Positions 42,011 through 51,756 of a DNA stretch of 64,000 nucleotides are shown one piece after another. Both the position numbers and the translations under genes were made by a program. Every line of letters begins with the position of its first letter. Position 1 is the stretch's first letter. Source of the stretch: Gari tellinella (taxonomy: Eukaryota > Mollusca > Bivalvia > Cardiida > Psammobiidae); NCBI GenBank assembly GCA_922989275.2, contig OV277862.1, positions 45,347,786-45,411,785 on the forward strand, in the 5' to 3' direction. Below the pieces are notes generated by a model that worked only from the letters and a program-made list of their open reading frames with translations, ran no database searches and was not told where the DNA came from.

Positions 42011-42429
42011 TATAGCCCATTTAGTTTAAACATATTTATTTCAGAAAATGTACAGATACATACAATATACAATATATCTATTATAGGATTAGAACGGAAG
42101 CTAATATCGCCCATTTGAATGCATTTTGTAAAAGAAAACAAATTCAAATTGCACCACTCTAATTCATCATTACGCAATTTCTTTAGTTTAGTCTTGGTTA
42201 TTATGCTTTATGGATACACGCATTTTGTTAAATCCCACCAATTTACATTTCTTCCGATTGTTACAGCGATTTTTAACCAGGAGCAAACTTTTCATATATC
42301 AACTCGCATAACCATTGTTTTACGACTGAAGATATTTAACCATTGACCAATATACTTAACCATTAAAATATTGACCTGAGTTTGTTCAGGTGTTTTGCAA
42401 AATATTTGTAAACTGTGAGAAAATAACAG

Positions 42430-42640
42430 TGGCCCTCCTTACAACGATTCCCTCTTTACAACAATGCTATTCATTGCCCCCCCCCCCCCCCCAGCAAAAA
42501 GGTATGTCACATATTGAAACTAGATCAGACACTGCGTTTGCTCTAATAATATTAGGTTCCCCTCTTCCTAGAATAACTCCCTCCGAACAACACACACATG
42601 ATTTGTCTCCCATTGGGTCCTGTTTTAGAGAGAATATTTA
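42430..42640 (+). mobile_element. Family E MITE, degenerate
   Basis: GTGGCCCTCCTTACAACG, a C16 run at about 42478-42493, the left hairpin word ACTAGATCAGACACTGCG, and a right end ACTCCCTCCGAACAACAC through TTTTAGAGAGAAT. The terminal CTGTA is lost. Confidence 0.5.
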
Positions 42641-44312
42641 TTATGTGTCAAATATCTGTATCAAATTTAAGGTGGTTCGACAGCGGGCGGCCCGCATCTC
42701 GAGTTCCGGAAATGCTGATGACTTTCACCTGATCTTTGCGGCACGTGTTTATAGTATAACATTTAGATAAAGAAAAGTTTGATCTGCTTCAGTGTATTCT
42801 CTGCTTGCGCAGTTGGGACGGTGATTCACTAGCAATCCAAAAGGTCTAGGTTCGATTCCCACTCGCTTCAAAACTTTTCTTTTAAAATAAATTGTCCGAT
42901 TTTATTGACTAGTCAATCCATGACGCAGTGATCAAAGGACAAGCTATGTTTAGTCACGTAATAATGAATAATATCAGATGCAAGTATAGTCAAGTGACAA
43001 CTAAACTTTGTGAGGATTTATAGCCTATATGACAGATGGCAGCTTAACACAGGACTAAAGTAATGCTAAAAGATAGATCCTAAAGGAGCTTTTATGCATT
43101 ACTTTTGTTATGCATTAAGCAGTCACCTACCTTTAAAGATCTACAGGCTACCGTGTTCAATGGTCCCTTATTAAAGGTTTGACTTATGGTATTATTTAGA
43201 GCTGACGGTATTTTAAAGTTGAACTCAAGGGAGTTTACTCGTTTTGTGTTAACATTTTGTCAGAATTTCTGGAAATCATGTATAAAATGCAAACTCCACT
43301 GTAGATTTTCATGAAAAATGTGCGACTAGTAGAACTAAGTAATATCTATCTAATAAGAGTAAAATTGGTGTATGTTAAACAGCTAGATTTTTTGTAATTT
43401 GAGATTTAGTGGCTTTTTCAGAATTTGACATTCAAATATTGATATTTCCAAAAAATATGTCATAAAATATTTTTGTTTGCACAATATCTTATAGTCTCTG
43501 TTCAGTTTACTTGAATGTACAGAAATTACTGAATTATATTAGTTTATAAAGAATCTGTTCCCGTTTATTAAAAAAGGAGCTTTTCTCGACAAAAGGTCCT
43601 GTCAGAAAAGAAACGGTACTGTAATTTTTTTTTATTTTAACAATTTTTCACCCCCGATTTTGTATATTTCAATTTAATCAATATTTCAAAGATTTCTGAC
43701 ACGGAATAAGCAGACCCGCGAACCACCTTAACTGCGTGACCCTGATATGGTGAAATGATTTGCGTTGCCTTTTTTCGATTACTCATTATTTTATTTTTTT
43801 TAAAAAAATCAAACTAAAAGTACCACCAAATCCTTTTCAATTCAGCGCAGAGTATACGTAATAAAAAATATCCGAAATTGAACTTGAACATTTCTGTACA
43901 ATAACAATTTTATCGGTGGCATAATTCAGTGTAACGCGTAATTTTTTTTTTCAAACAAGGAGTTGACTCAAATCTGAGTGACCTGCGATTTACCTTTACA
44001 TGTACATTGTATTCTATTTATATCACGTTTTATGAAATTAACCTATACTCATGTTTAATGTTTTCCATGTATTGTAAAATCGCCATTGAATACATACAAC
44101 TTTGTAAAACAGGCGTTTAATCAAGTAAACCACTTTCAGAACTATGCTCGTATATGTTTGCAAGATATTTACATGTTTAGTATCATATCTCACATATTTC
44201 ATGATCAATGGAAAAGTTGCGATGAGTTGAACTGAGTTGTATTATAGACATGGAGTTGACAGAGTGTTGGTGTGAAAGTACAATACTATAACACTAACTG
44301 TTCTTATTGTTC
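42641..44312. other. Intron DNA; a B-box-like tRNA remnant, otherwise nothing
   Basis: GGTCTAGGTTCGATTCCCACTC at 42843-42865 resembles a tRNA T-arm with an eroded 5' part. From 42900 to 44312 the sequence is AT-rich with homopolymer runs and no supported feature apart from an AAAGGAGCTTTT palindrome near 43083. Confidence 0.4.
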
Positions 44313-44667
44313 GACAATATTGACCTGACGTTGAACTTTATGCATGAATAAATTATTGCAAGATGACGCTGTATAAATCAATAATCGATAGCGGATCGTA
44401 CAGTGTCGGGTTGTTTCGGCTGATTACGTGAATTTTGTTACAGTTGTGATCCCCCAGTGGATTAACACTCCACATTGAGCAAGTTCAAAAAGTTGTTGTT
44501 GACAAACTATTATTCCCGAGTCTCCTAGTATAACCGTATCTTCACATGTACTAAAATGCATCATGTTGCGCTTTCAAGTGGGTTTTAATTCAGGTAAGAT
44601 CATCGATATCCTCACCTGCGACTCTTGCCAATATATACCTAATTTACACTCCTCAGATGTAACTCAT

Positions 44668-44742
44668 CTGTAATAGGTGTGTCGGTAGAGCAAGGGATTA
44701 GTAACACCGAGGTTCCGGGTTCGAATCCCGATAGAGGAGAAA
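44668..44742 (+). tRNA. tRNA-like sequence, probably a pseudogene or SINE head
   Basis: TGTCGGTAGAGCA (A box) and GGGTTCGAATCCCGA (T-arm with perfect 5-bp stem) are spaced as in a tRNA. The D-arm and acceptor stem pair poorly, and a convincing anticodon stem is lacking. It is followed by AT-rich DNA without a clear SINE body. Confidence 0.4.
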
Positions 44743-44894
44743 TATTTTCTATTTTATAAAATGTTATTTTATAGACCAAACAGACGCTATGACATAATTT
44801 TTTAAAAAATAACAAAAGAATCGTGTTCCAAACGAAATAGATGTTGTATGAATATTTAAAAGAAACAGAATAAATTATAAAAATGTAAAAAAAA

Positions 44895-44990
44895 GTATGA
44901 GTATTGCATGGGATTCGAACCACTGACTGTAACGGAAAAAATAATGTTTAGTCGTCTTCCTTACCACTTGCGCTAAATACCTGTCGATAT
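44895..44990 (-). tRNA. tRNA-like sequence with long middle, probably a pseudogene
   Basis: The minus strand reads GGTATTTAGCGCAAGTGG (A-box region) and, after an AT-rich middle, GTGGTTCGAATCCCAT (B box). A type II or intron-bearing tRNA is possible, but arms do not pair well enough to name an amino acid. Confidence 0.35.
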
Positions 44991-45555
44991 TTGTGGAACC
45001 GGGTAATGCTATATTTTCTCGGTACCGATGTGTTTACAATGTGCGTTCTCGTATAAATGATAACGAAGTGTTCCGAAGCTATATTTCGAAATGCAACAAA
45101 GTGTGAAATTATGCTAATAGAGGTCACCAACGTCAGGTCAATATTGTCGAACAAAAAAACAACATGGGAATATTTGACTAATATTAGTTTCCACGCACTC
45201 GGTGGATTTCCTCGGATGATGTGCATGTATGAAGATAAAGATGGGAAATCGCCAGTATGCTTTCGTTAATTTGATTGGTAGCTTTTTTATTAAAACCGCT
45301 TCAGATAAATCTCTCGTTCGAAGCAATTTGTTTAAAGAAACGTCCAGTTCGATCACAATTTGAACGTACTTAGCTTGTGATTCGATTGTTCTATTATATT
45401 TACATAAGTGTCACTACGGTACAGGTTCTACAAATTTTCAAACTCTACTTACTTTTTCATATAACAAAACATCAATTTTGTACAATTTATTACATAGAGT
45501 TTGCATTACAACCAGAACATGTATTTTTCCACCACGGTATCTAAAAATATAGTTT

Positions 45556-45895
45556 GCAAATATTAAAACTAAATTTTGTGGAACATTGTTAAGTTTAATT
45601 CCGTACCTGCGGTATAAATTGTACGAACCTGCTAATTCCAGACGAACATCTACTATTGCAAAAAGAAACAATGTTGCAAATATTCATACTAAATTTTGTT
45701 GAAAGTTGTAAAGTTTCATTTTCCGTACCTCCGGTATAAATTGTACGAACCTGCTAATTCCAGAAGAACAGCTACTATTGCGAAGAGAGACAATGTGGCA
45801 AATATTCATACTAAATTATGTGGAAAATTGTAAAGTTGTAAATTGTACTTACCTGCTAAACACAGAAGTATAGCTACGATTGCGAAGAGAGGCAT
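45556..45895 (-). repeat. Three tandem ~120-bp copies containing the signal-peptide exon
   Basis: GCAAATATTxAxACTAAAxT starts units at 45556, 45676 and 45798 (spacings 120 and 122). Each unit continues to a minus-strand stretch coding LFAIV-V-LLELAG-like hydrophobic peptide and a GT donor. Only the outermost unit has ATG and a GTAAGT donor. The other two have ATTG in its place, a GTTCGT donor and an extra CGTACCTCCGGTATAAATTG segment. Confidence 0.8.
45853..45895 (-). CDS. Signal-peptide first exon of the discoidin gene
   Basis: The minus strand reads ATG at 45895 and encodes MPLFAIVAILLCLA plus one leftover G, then GTAAGT at 45852-45847. The 14 residues are a short hydrophobic secretion signal. 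The leftover base (phase 1) fits the two-base start of the exon at 32322 directly (giving LCLA-A-CSNYL), or fits through the 33-nt exon at 34512. A TATA-like box lies about 50 bp upstream, so the 5' leader would be only about 20-25 nt. The first intron is about 11 kb. The start is chosen because it is the only ATG before the hydrophobic run and directly follows the promoter-like sequence. Confidence 0.75.
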
Positions 45896-45943
45896 TCTCG
45901 GTTATGCGCGTTGAAGTGATGCTCAGGCTATTTGCAGGTGCTC

Positions 45944-45950
45944 TTAAATA
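45944..45950 (-). promoter_or_regulatory. TATA-like box of the discoidin gene
   Basis: The minus strand has TATTTAAGAGC, followed about 30 bp on by GCATCACTTC, a plausible initiator, and then the ATG at 45895. Spacing fits a TATA-directed promoter with a very short leader. This is inferred from spacing only. Confidence 0.45.
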
Positions 45951-45999
45951 GAACAACTGTGCAATTAATTCTCGACATTCTAGCCATGACTTTTTTAAT

Positions 46000-46410
46000 G
46001 TTTGCAAACACTGTAGTTCCAGATCAGACACTGAGTTACGCCGAAAACAAATATGTTTGTCATTCGCATTCTGTTACAAATAATTTAAAACATGGCATCG
46101 AATCTGATTCTGAATTATTTCGAAGATAATAGCTTTGAAGCAGACACTATTTAGCAAAGTTAAGGAGTAACTCTTCCACTGACAAATTTTATCGTCTGCT
46201 TTAACCCTCTTACCGCAAACTATCATCTGCATTGGTAGTATCGTCTACAATATTTCTACACTCAGATTAAGGAATGTTGTGACTGAAGAAATCTCGATAC
46301 GAATGTCAAACAGTTTGGATCCTGATCTGACGCTGCGTTACGCAACGTCTGATCAGGATCCAAACTGTTTGCCAAGTCCGCTTTTGTCGCCGTTGAAGTG
46401 TAAGAGTTCA
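46000..46410. mobile_element. Hairpin left-arm remnant and a complete family B MITE
   Basis: GCAAACACTGTAGTTCCAGATCAGACACTG at 46003-46032 is a half hairpin. From about 46158 to 46410 a family B element has TAACTCTTCCACTGAC and GTTGAAGTGTAAGAGTTCA ends, the GTATCGTCTACAATATT block and a hairpin at 46307-46371 whose tip is GACGCTGCGTTACGCAACGTC, with partly matched changes on both arms. It lies a few hundred bp upstream of the host promoter. Confidence 0.6.
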
Positions 46411-46429
46411 CTGTACGTCGAAATATTGG

Positions 46430-46645
46430 TTGGATCAATTTCTAGGTAACCTTTAGCGTGCTATGTAATTGCACATTTTGTCCTCTGTTACAATTCTCAG
46501 AGTGGTTTCAGCTGTATTGTCTTTCAGAGATTACCACCAGAATGTCAAACAGTGTGGACCAAGATGAAGCACCGAGTTACTCGGCGTATTCTCTGGATCC
46601 ACACTGTTTGTAACTGTTATCCCTTACTCGCTCGTAGCGTGTAGA
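46430..46645. mobile_element. TTAA-type MITE, diverged, with hairpin
   Basis: TAACCTTTAGCGTGCTATG is mirrored by CGTAGCGTGTAGAAGATTAA. The hairpin at 46546-46610 pairs AACAGTGTGGACC with GGATCCACACTGTT, keeping the extra GTG on both arms, with tip CACCGAGTTACTCGG. Confidence 0.6.
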
Positions 46646-46667
46646 AGATTAAACAGATAACACATAT

Positions 46668-47717
46668 TTTAGCTCACCTGAGCCAAAGACTCAATGTGAC
46701 CTATTAGGATGGTCCTGTGTCCGTCGTCGTCAGTCGTGCGGTTTGCGTCATGCGTCGTCGTCAACAATTGCTTCAAATGGCATCTATACCTATAACATTT
46801 GACATATTTATACCAAACTTTACAGGAATGTTTCTTGGGTCAAGTTTTTTCAAATGTGTTCAAAGAATTAAAAACAATGCAGAACTCTGGTTGCCATGGC
46901 AATCGAAGTGAAAAAATAAGGAAATCTTCTTGTAAAAAATACAAGGATCAGAACTTGGATATTTGGCACATAGCATAACCTAAAGGTCCTCTATCAAGAT
47001 TGTTCAAATGTTACAGTTTTACATAGCTATATAGTGAGCGTATAGAATATATAGTCTTCTCCTTGACCAGGGCTGTGATATTTGGTATGTTGACATTTCT
47101 AGATGTCCTTCACCAATATTGTTGACATGGTTTCGGTCAATTGCATATCTTGATCACAGGAGCTAAAAAAAAAAAAAAATTTCAATGAAAACTTAAAATG
47201 TCTTGTTGTCTGAAACCCTAGTACACTGAGCTTAGATATTTGGCATAAAGCATCATCTACAGATCCTCTATCAAGGTTGTTCAACTTATGCCCATGGGGT
47301 CAAAATGGCCCCTTCTCAGTGGGATAACCCTTTTACACAGATATCTAGATTTATATAGTGAAATTTCAATCATCAACTTCTCTGAAATTAATATGGCCAG
47401 GGCTTTGATATTTGGTATTGTGACACTTCTAGAAATGGTTCCTGTCGGCTGCATATCTCGTCCCAAACGCTAAAAAAGATTTGTTTCAATGAAAACTTGC
47501 AAGAGCTGCTTGTCTGAAACCCTTGTATACAGAGCTTAGATATTTGGCACAAAGCATCATCTACAAGTCCCATATCAACGTTGTTTAAATTATGCCCCTC
47601 TCTTCATTTAGTCTTGGCTTTAAATGTCCACCTTGTGTACGCCATTCATTCATTCATTCATCCCATTTTGTCAGCTATTCCTAGGTCAGCAAAATATGCC
47701 ACATGGACCTCTTGTTT
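46668..47717 (-). mobile_element. AACAAGAGG...AGGTGAGCT element, reverse orientation
   Basis: AGCTCACCTGAGCC and GTCCGTCGTCGTCAGTCG at the left correspond to the right end of the element at 22437. GGACCTCTTGTTTGATATCG at the right corresponds to its left end. Internal words TTxGATATTTGGCAxAxAGCAT recur near 46952, 47232 and 47536, so the body is again a tandem array but with about 280-300-bp units unrelated to the 161-bp ones. Confidence 0.7.
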
Positions 47718-48188
47718 GATATCGCTGTCGAAATTGGATTTTTATCATTGTCATTAACACTGATTCTGTACGTGCGATAAAGGCGGTATCAGGTAAAAAA
47801 AAGACAGATAAGAGGATAGGTATATTATTATTCGAGATAAATGGCCAGATATCAGTATATATAAATATATTTTTACTAATTAATGTTAATGATATGAATG
47901 TATCATTAATTGGATCAAAACCCTGGTCCTATGGTTGAAATCTCGAATTTCCTTGTAGAACATTTAGACCCAGATAAAACGTTAGGTAATTCGGCGTCTC
48001 ATCTGGATCTAAACTCCCTGGCTCTCCATTAGAACTGTTCCACGGCCAGTGTCGAGAAATTCTGCATTCTGAAAACCTGTTATTTATGTTTTGGAAGAAC
48101 AAAACAATTTGAGCCGTGCCATGAGAAAACATGCCTTTTTGCATTGCAAACAGTATAGCTCAAGGCCAGCCGCCGCGACTGGTGTTGA
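47718..48188. other. Unassigned DNA with two hairpin remnants
   Basis: GACCCAGATAAAACGTTAGG...TTCGGCGTCTCATCTGGATC at 47965-48010 and TTGCAAACAGTATAGCTC at 48145-48162 are eroded shared hairpins. TTCATTCATTCATTCATCC lies near 47647. Confidence 0.4.
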
Positions 48189-48438
48189 TACAGTGGAGAA
48201 TCTGCTATTCTTTCCCGTTTAAACGCAAACGTACGCAAACGCAAATAACTAAAACGTAGAAAAGTACAACTTTTGGACAATTCTGATGATTCATGTTTAT
48301 CTTGGTGGCAAACAGTTTGGAGCTTGATCAGACGCCGGGTTACCCGGCGTCTGATCTGGCTCCAAACTGTTTGCACTGTAAATAATAGTTTTAGCGTAAA
48401 CGCGTTTATTGGGAAAGAATAACAGATTCTCCACTGTA
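48189..48438. mobile_element. Family A MITE, second near-identical copy
   Basis: CAGTGGAGAATCTGCTATTC and AATAACAGATTCTCCACTG ends, TA at both sides. The hairpin at 48308-48374 pairs GGCAAACAGTTTGGAGC with its complement around a GACGCCGGGTTACCCGGCGTC tip. Over its 250 bp it differs from 1074-1323 at only a few sites, showing recent activity of the family. Confidence 0.88.
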
Positions 48439-49360
48439 TACACTCGGATCTACATTTCTTATAGCCTAAAACTGACTGTAAGAACATTGTAGAAAACACT
48501 GCACCAAAACTGTATGTCAACTGGTATGTGTGAGTCATTTCTCTCGGCTTATCATCTAAGGAAATATCAAATTACAATCGGCATGTCATATATGTTTTTC
48601 AGTCTATATGTATATTTAGATGACTAAGTCGTGCCTGGACAAAACCTGCCTTTGGCAAAATAAAAAATACACCTGTTTCAGGTATCCCGACCGACCCTAA
48701 ACTTTTTTTTTTTTCGAAAAATGTATCGGTGAATGTTGTTCATTTTTACGGCGCATGTGTGTAATAGAAGCTATTTTCCACTTAATTGTTTAAAAAGCAA
48801 CCTTAAAGTCGTTTAAGTGATTTAAAAATTGATTTTCAAATAAGATAAAGCAGGAATCTAAGTGAAATTTTATCTAAATCTGTCATAAAATACCTTCTTT
48901 GCAGATAGGATCTGCTAGTTAATTAAACATTGGCACATTCAATATACAGGCATGTTGTCATGTTAATCATGAACCGAGAAAAAATATGAATAAAGGAAAT
49001 TTGAAAATTTGAAATGTGGCAACACATTTTATTGTCACATTTGATGTTCATTCAATTCATTTCAAAATGTTATTAATTCAACTGTCATAATTATAAACGT
49101 CACTACTTTGCCGGTTTGGTATACCAATATTTATTAACATTCAGACCAGTTCAAATGTTTAAGGTAATTTTGTTAATTGGACCTATCAATTAAATCAACA
49201 ATTTGAATTGACTTTTTAAGGGGTTTTAAATGTGTCCCATAAAATATATGTCTCAGTTTTAACCATAAATATTTTGTTATAAAGCCTAAGCACATAGTCA
49301 ATGACTTATGTTTTAAGAGCTGAGTCTTCAAAGTTTTTAATCAATATCGCCATTTGAACG
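48439..49360. other. Nothing recognisable
   Basis: About 900 bp of AT-rich DNA, including a T11 run near 48713. Part may be the upstream flank and left terminus of the following transposon, but no terminal repeat could be paired. Confidence 0.3.
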
Positions 49361-49422
49361 TCATTTCAAGGTAACGTTTGATGACGTCACTGATGACGTT
49401 ATTCATTCATTCCATTTTTGAA

Positions 49423-50470
49423 ATGGCTGATGATGCAAAAATCATTCAACTTTACTTTGAACTTGGAAAATCGCCGACGTCAGTCATCAGATATTTGAAG
49501 AAAAAAATTCCTGTCGAAGAAATACCATCTAGACAAAAAATTGCATGGTTAGTGAAAAAATTCCAGTTATATGGGATTGTGACCAAATGCTGTCCGAATG
49601 GAAGACGTTGTTGAGCAGGTGCGACTAACTATCGAAGAAACACCGAGACATTCAGTGAGAAAAGTTCTGAAGGATAGTTCAAATGTGACAACAGTTAGTA
49701 AATCAAGTGTTCACAGAACTTTACGCTTTATTTAATTTTCTTTCCTTACAAAATTCAGTTGCTGCAGCATTTGAAGACAAATGACATTCTATATCGTTTA
49801 GCGTTTGCAGAATGGGCACTAGCTAATGAGACTATTCTAGACAGTGTATGGTTTACGGACGAAGCTCATTTTATCCTACATGGTTACATAAATAACAAAG
49901 AGTTAGATATTGGGGAACCGAAAAGTCAGACATCTATGATGAAAAGCCACTGCACAGTGAAAAAGTCACCGTATGAGCTGCAATAAACAGCTCTGGTGTC
50001 ATTGGACCTCTCTTTTTCCAGGAAGGGGAACATATTGTTTCTGTTACCTCGGATCGTTACCTTACTCTTCTATTCAACACATTTCTACCCGCTTTGTCCG
50101 GAGAGGGTATCGCCTTAGAACATTGTTGGTTTGAACAAGATGGTGCTGCACCCCACACCAGCAAGGCAGTTTTAGAATTTTTGAAAACAAAGTTTGGTGA
50201 ACTGTTGATTTCTCTGAATACAACCGTTGAGTGGCCACCCCACTCTCCTGCTTTAAAACCACTGGACTTTTTTCTCTGAGGTCATTTAAAGGACAGAGTG
50301 TATGATTATAAACCAAAGTGTTTGAATTAACTCAAATCTTCATACATAAATACGCAGAGAGTTAAGGGAAATTACACAGAGCACCTGTCGAAACGTCATC
50401 GAAAACGTTCGACGTCTCATGACGCTGCTGAAAGACAAAAGGGGTGGACACTTGGAACACAGTTTATGAG
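49423..50470 (+). pseudogene. Tc1/mariner-superfamily transposase of DD41D type, inactivated
   Basis: The protein starts MADDAKIIQLYFELGKSPTS, a helix-turn-helix N-terminus, at ATG 49423. Later segments are SVWFTDEAHFILHGYINNK (first catalytic Asp), CWFEQDGAAPHTSKAVLEF (second Asp) and WPPHSPALKPLDFFL (third). I count 41 residues between the second Asp and the Asp of PLDFF, so this is a DD41D enzyme, the rosa-like branch of the IS630-Tc1-mariner group. Stops and frameshifts near 49610, 49735 and 49985, and a TGG to TGA change directly after DFFL (50277-50279), inactivate it. Terminal repeats were not identified. Such an enzyme would insert at TA. Confidence 0.85.
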
Positions 50471-50699
50471 GCTAATGAGGTAACCATATTGTTTAATTTG
50501 ATACATACAAAATATTTTAAATGTTATCGAGGCAATGTTAAAGTATGAATGGAAGGTGAAAAGGATACCACATGTTTTGATAGTCTACCAACAGTTTGAC
50601 CGTTTTTGATCCCTCATGGCATCTCGTGTAGACGGGTTAAATCCACCTGATTTGTGTTAAGTGAACATATCTAATAAATCCTAGGGGGTGTAAAGTCGA

Positions 50700-51600
50700 A
50701 ACAATTCAAATTAAGGTCAGAAATGGGGTCAAAGGTCAAGAGTGCTTTTTTTGCATACTATAAATTATACCTGACTTTATTTACATTTTAAATGTATCAA
50801 ATGAACTAATTGTGGTTAACATAAGTTCACAAATGTTTTAATTGCTATATTTTATCAAGAAAAGTAACTGCCTTTTTTCAGGGGCAATACATCTGATTTT
50901 TCTCTTTCTTGTTTTCCTTTTAAGGGTTTTTACGTAATTTACTTCATTCTTTTCTTATTACATCAGTTTATTTTTATGTTTATTTACACATATTATATAG
51001 AACAACAGTTCAGTATGCAAATAAGTAAATATTACAACTTATGGTCTTTTAAATGGGCAATACTCATTTTAATTTGTTATGGATTTTTTTTCTCAATATT
51101 TTTGACTGTTTTCTTAAAACATCGAACTACTTTTATGTTTATTTACACCTTTGACGTAAAGCATCAGTTCGATATGCAGATACATGTAAATATTACAGCC
51201 AATGCCCTTGTCCAGGGGTAATAACTGTGAATTGTCTCTTTCTTTTTTTTATTTGAATGGATTTTTTTCGTACATTTATTTTAATTGTTTTCTATAACAT
51301 CAAACTATTTTTTGGTTTGTTTTTTTTTTGTACATAAAGCAACCGTTCAATATACAAATTAAAGTAAATAGTACAGACAATACTTTTTTCCAGGGGCAAT
51401 AAACATTTTTCTCTCTCTCTTTATTTTGTGTTTCTTTATTCTATTTGTTAATTATTGTGCATGTTTTTTAATAACATTTATATGTATATTAAAACGTGTG
51501 ACATAAAGCAACAAGTCAATGTTCAAATTCATGTTAAAATAAATATTACAGTTAATGCCCTTTTCCAGGGGCAAATACTCTCATTTTTACTTTCTTTCTT
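50700..51600. repeat. Irregular tandem array, five ~160-178-bp units
   Basis: CCAGGGGCAATA or close variants mark units near 50881, 51054, 51215, 51393 and 51568. Each is preceded by GTAAATATTACAG-xAATGCCC and contains TTTCTTTTT-rich stretches and a TAAAGCAxCAGTTC word. Spacing varies from 161 to 178 bp. Confidence 0.75.
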
Positions 51601-51756
51601 TGTTGTTTTTTTTGGGTCTTTTTTCTTATAAAATAACTTATTTTATGCATAAAGCGATAATTCGGTTTGTAAAAATGCGTTTTGAGGGAATAAATAGTCA
51701 AACCCGTTAAACCGAATAGGTCAAAAGATTGTGCGCTATTGATAAATGAGTTTCAC

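Noticed and set aside
48080..48538. 152-codon minus frame
   Set aside because: It is the translation of family A MITE 48189-48438 plus flanks; the same peptide appears at 59529-59786.
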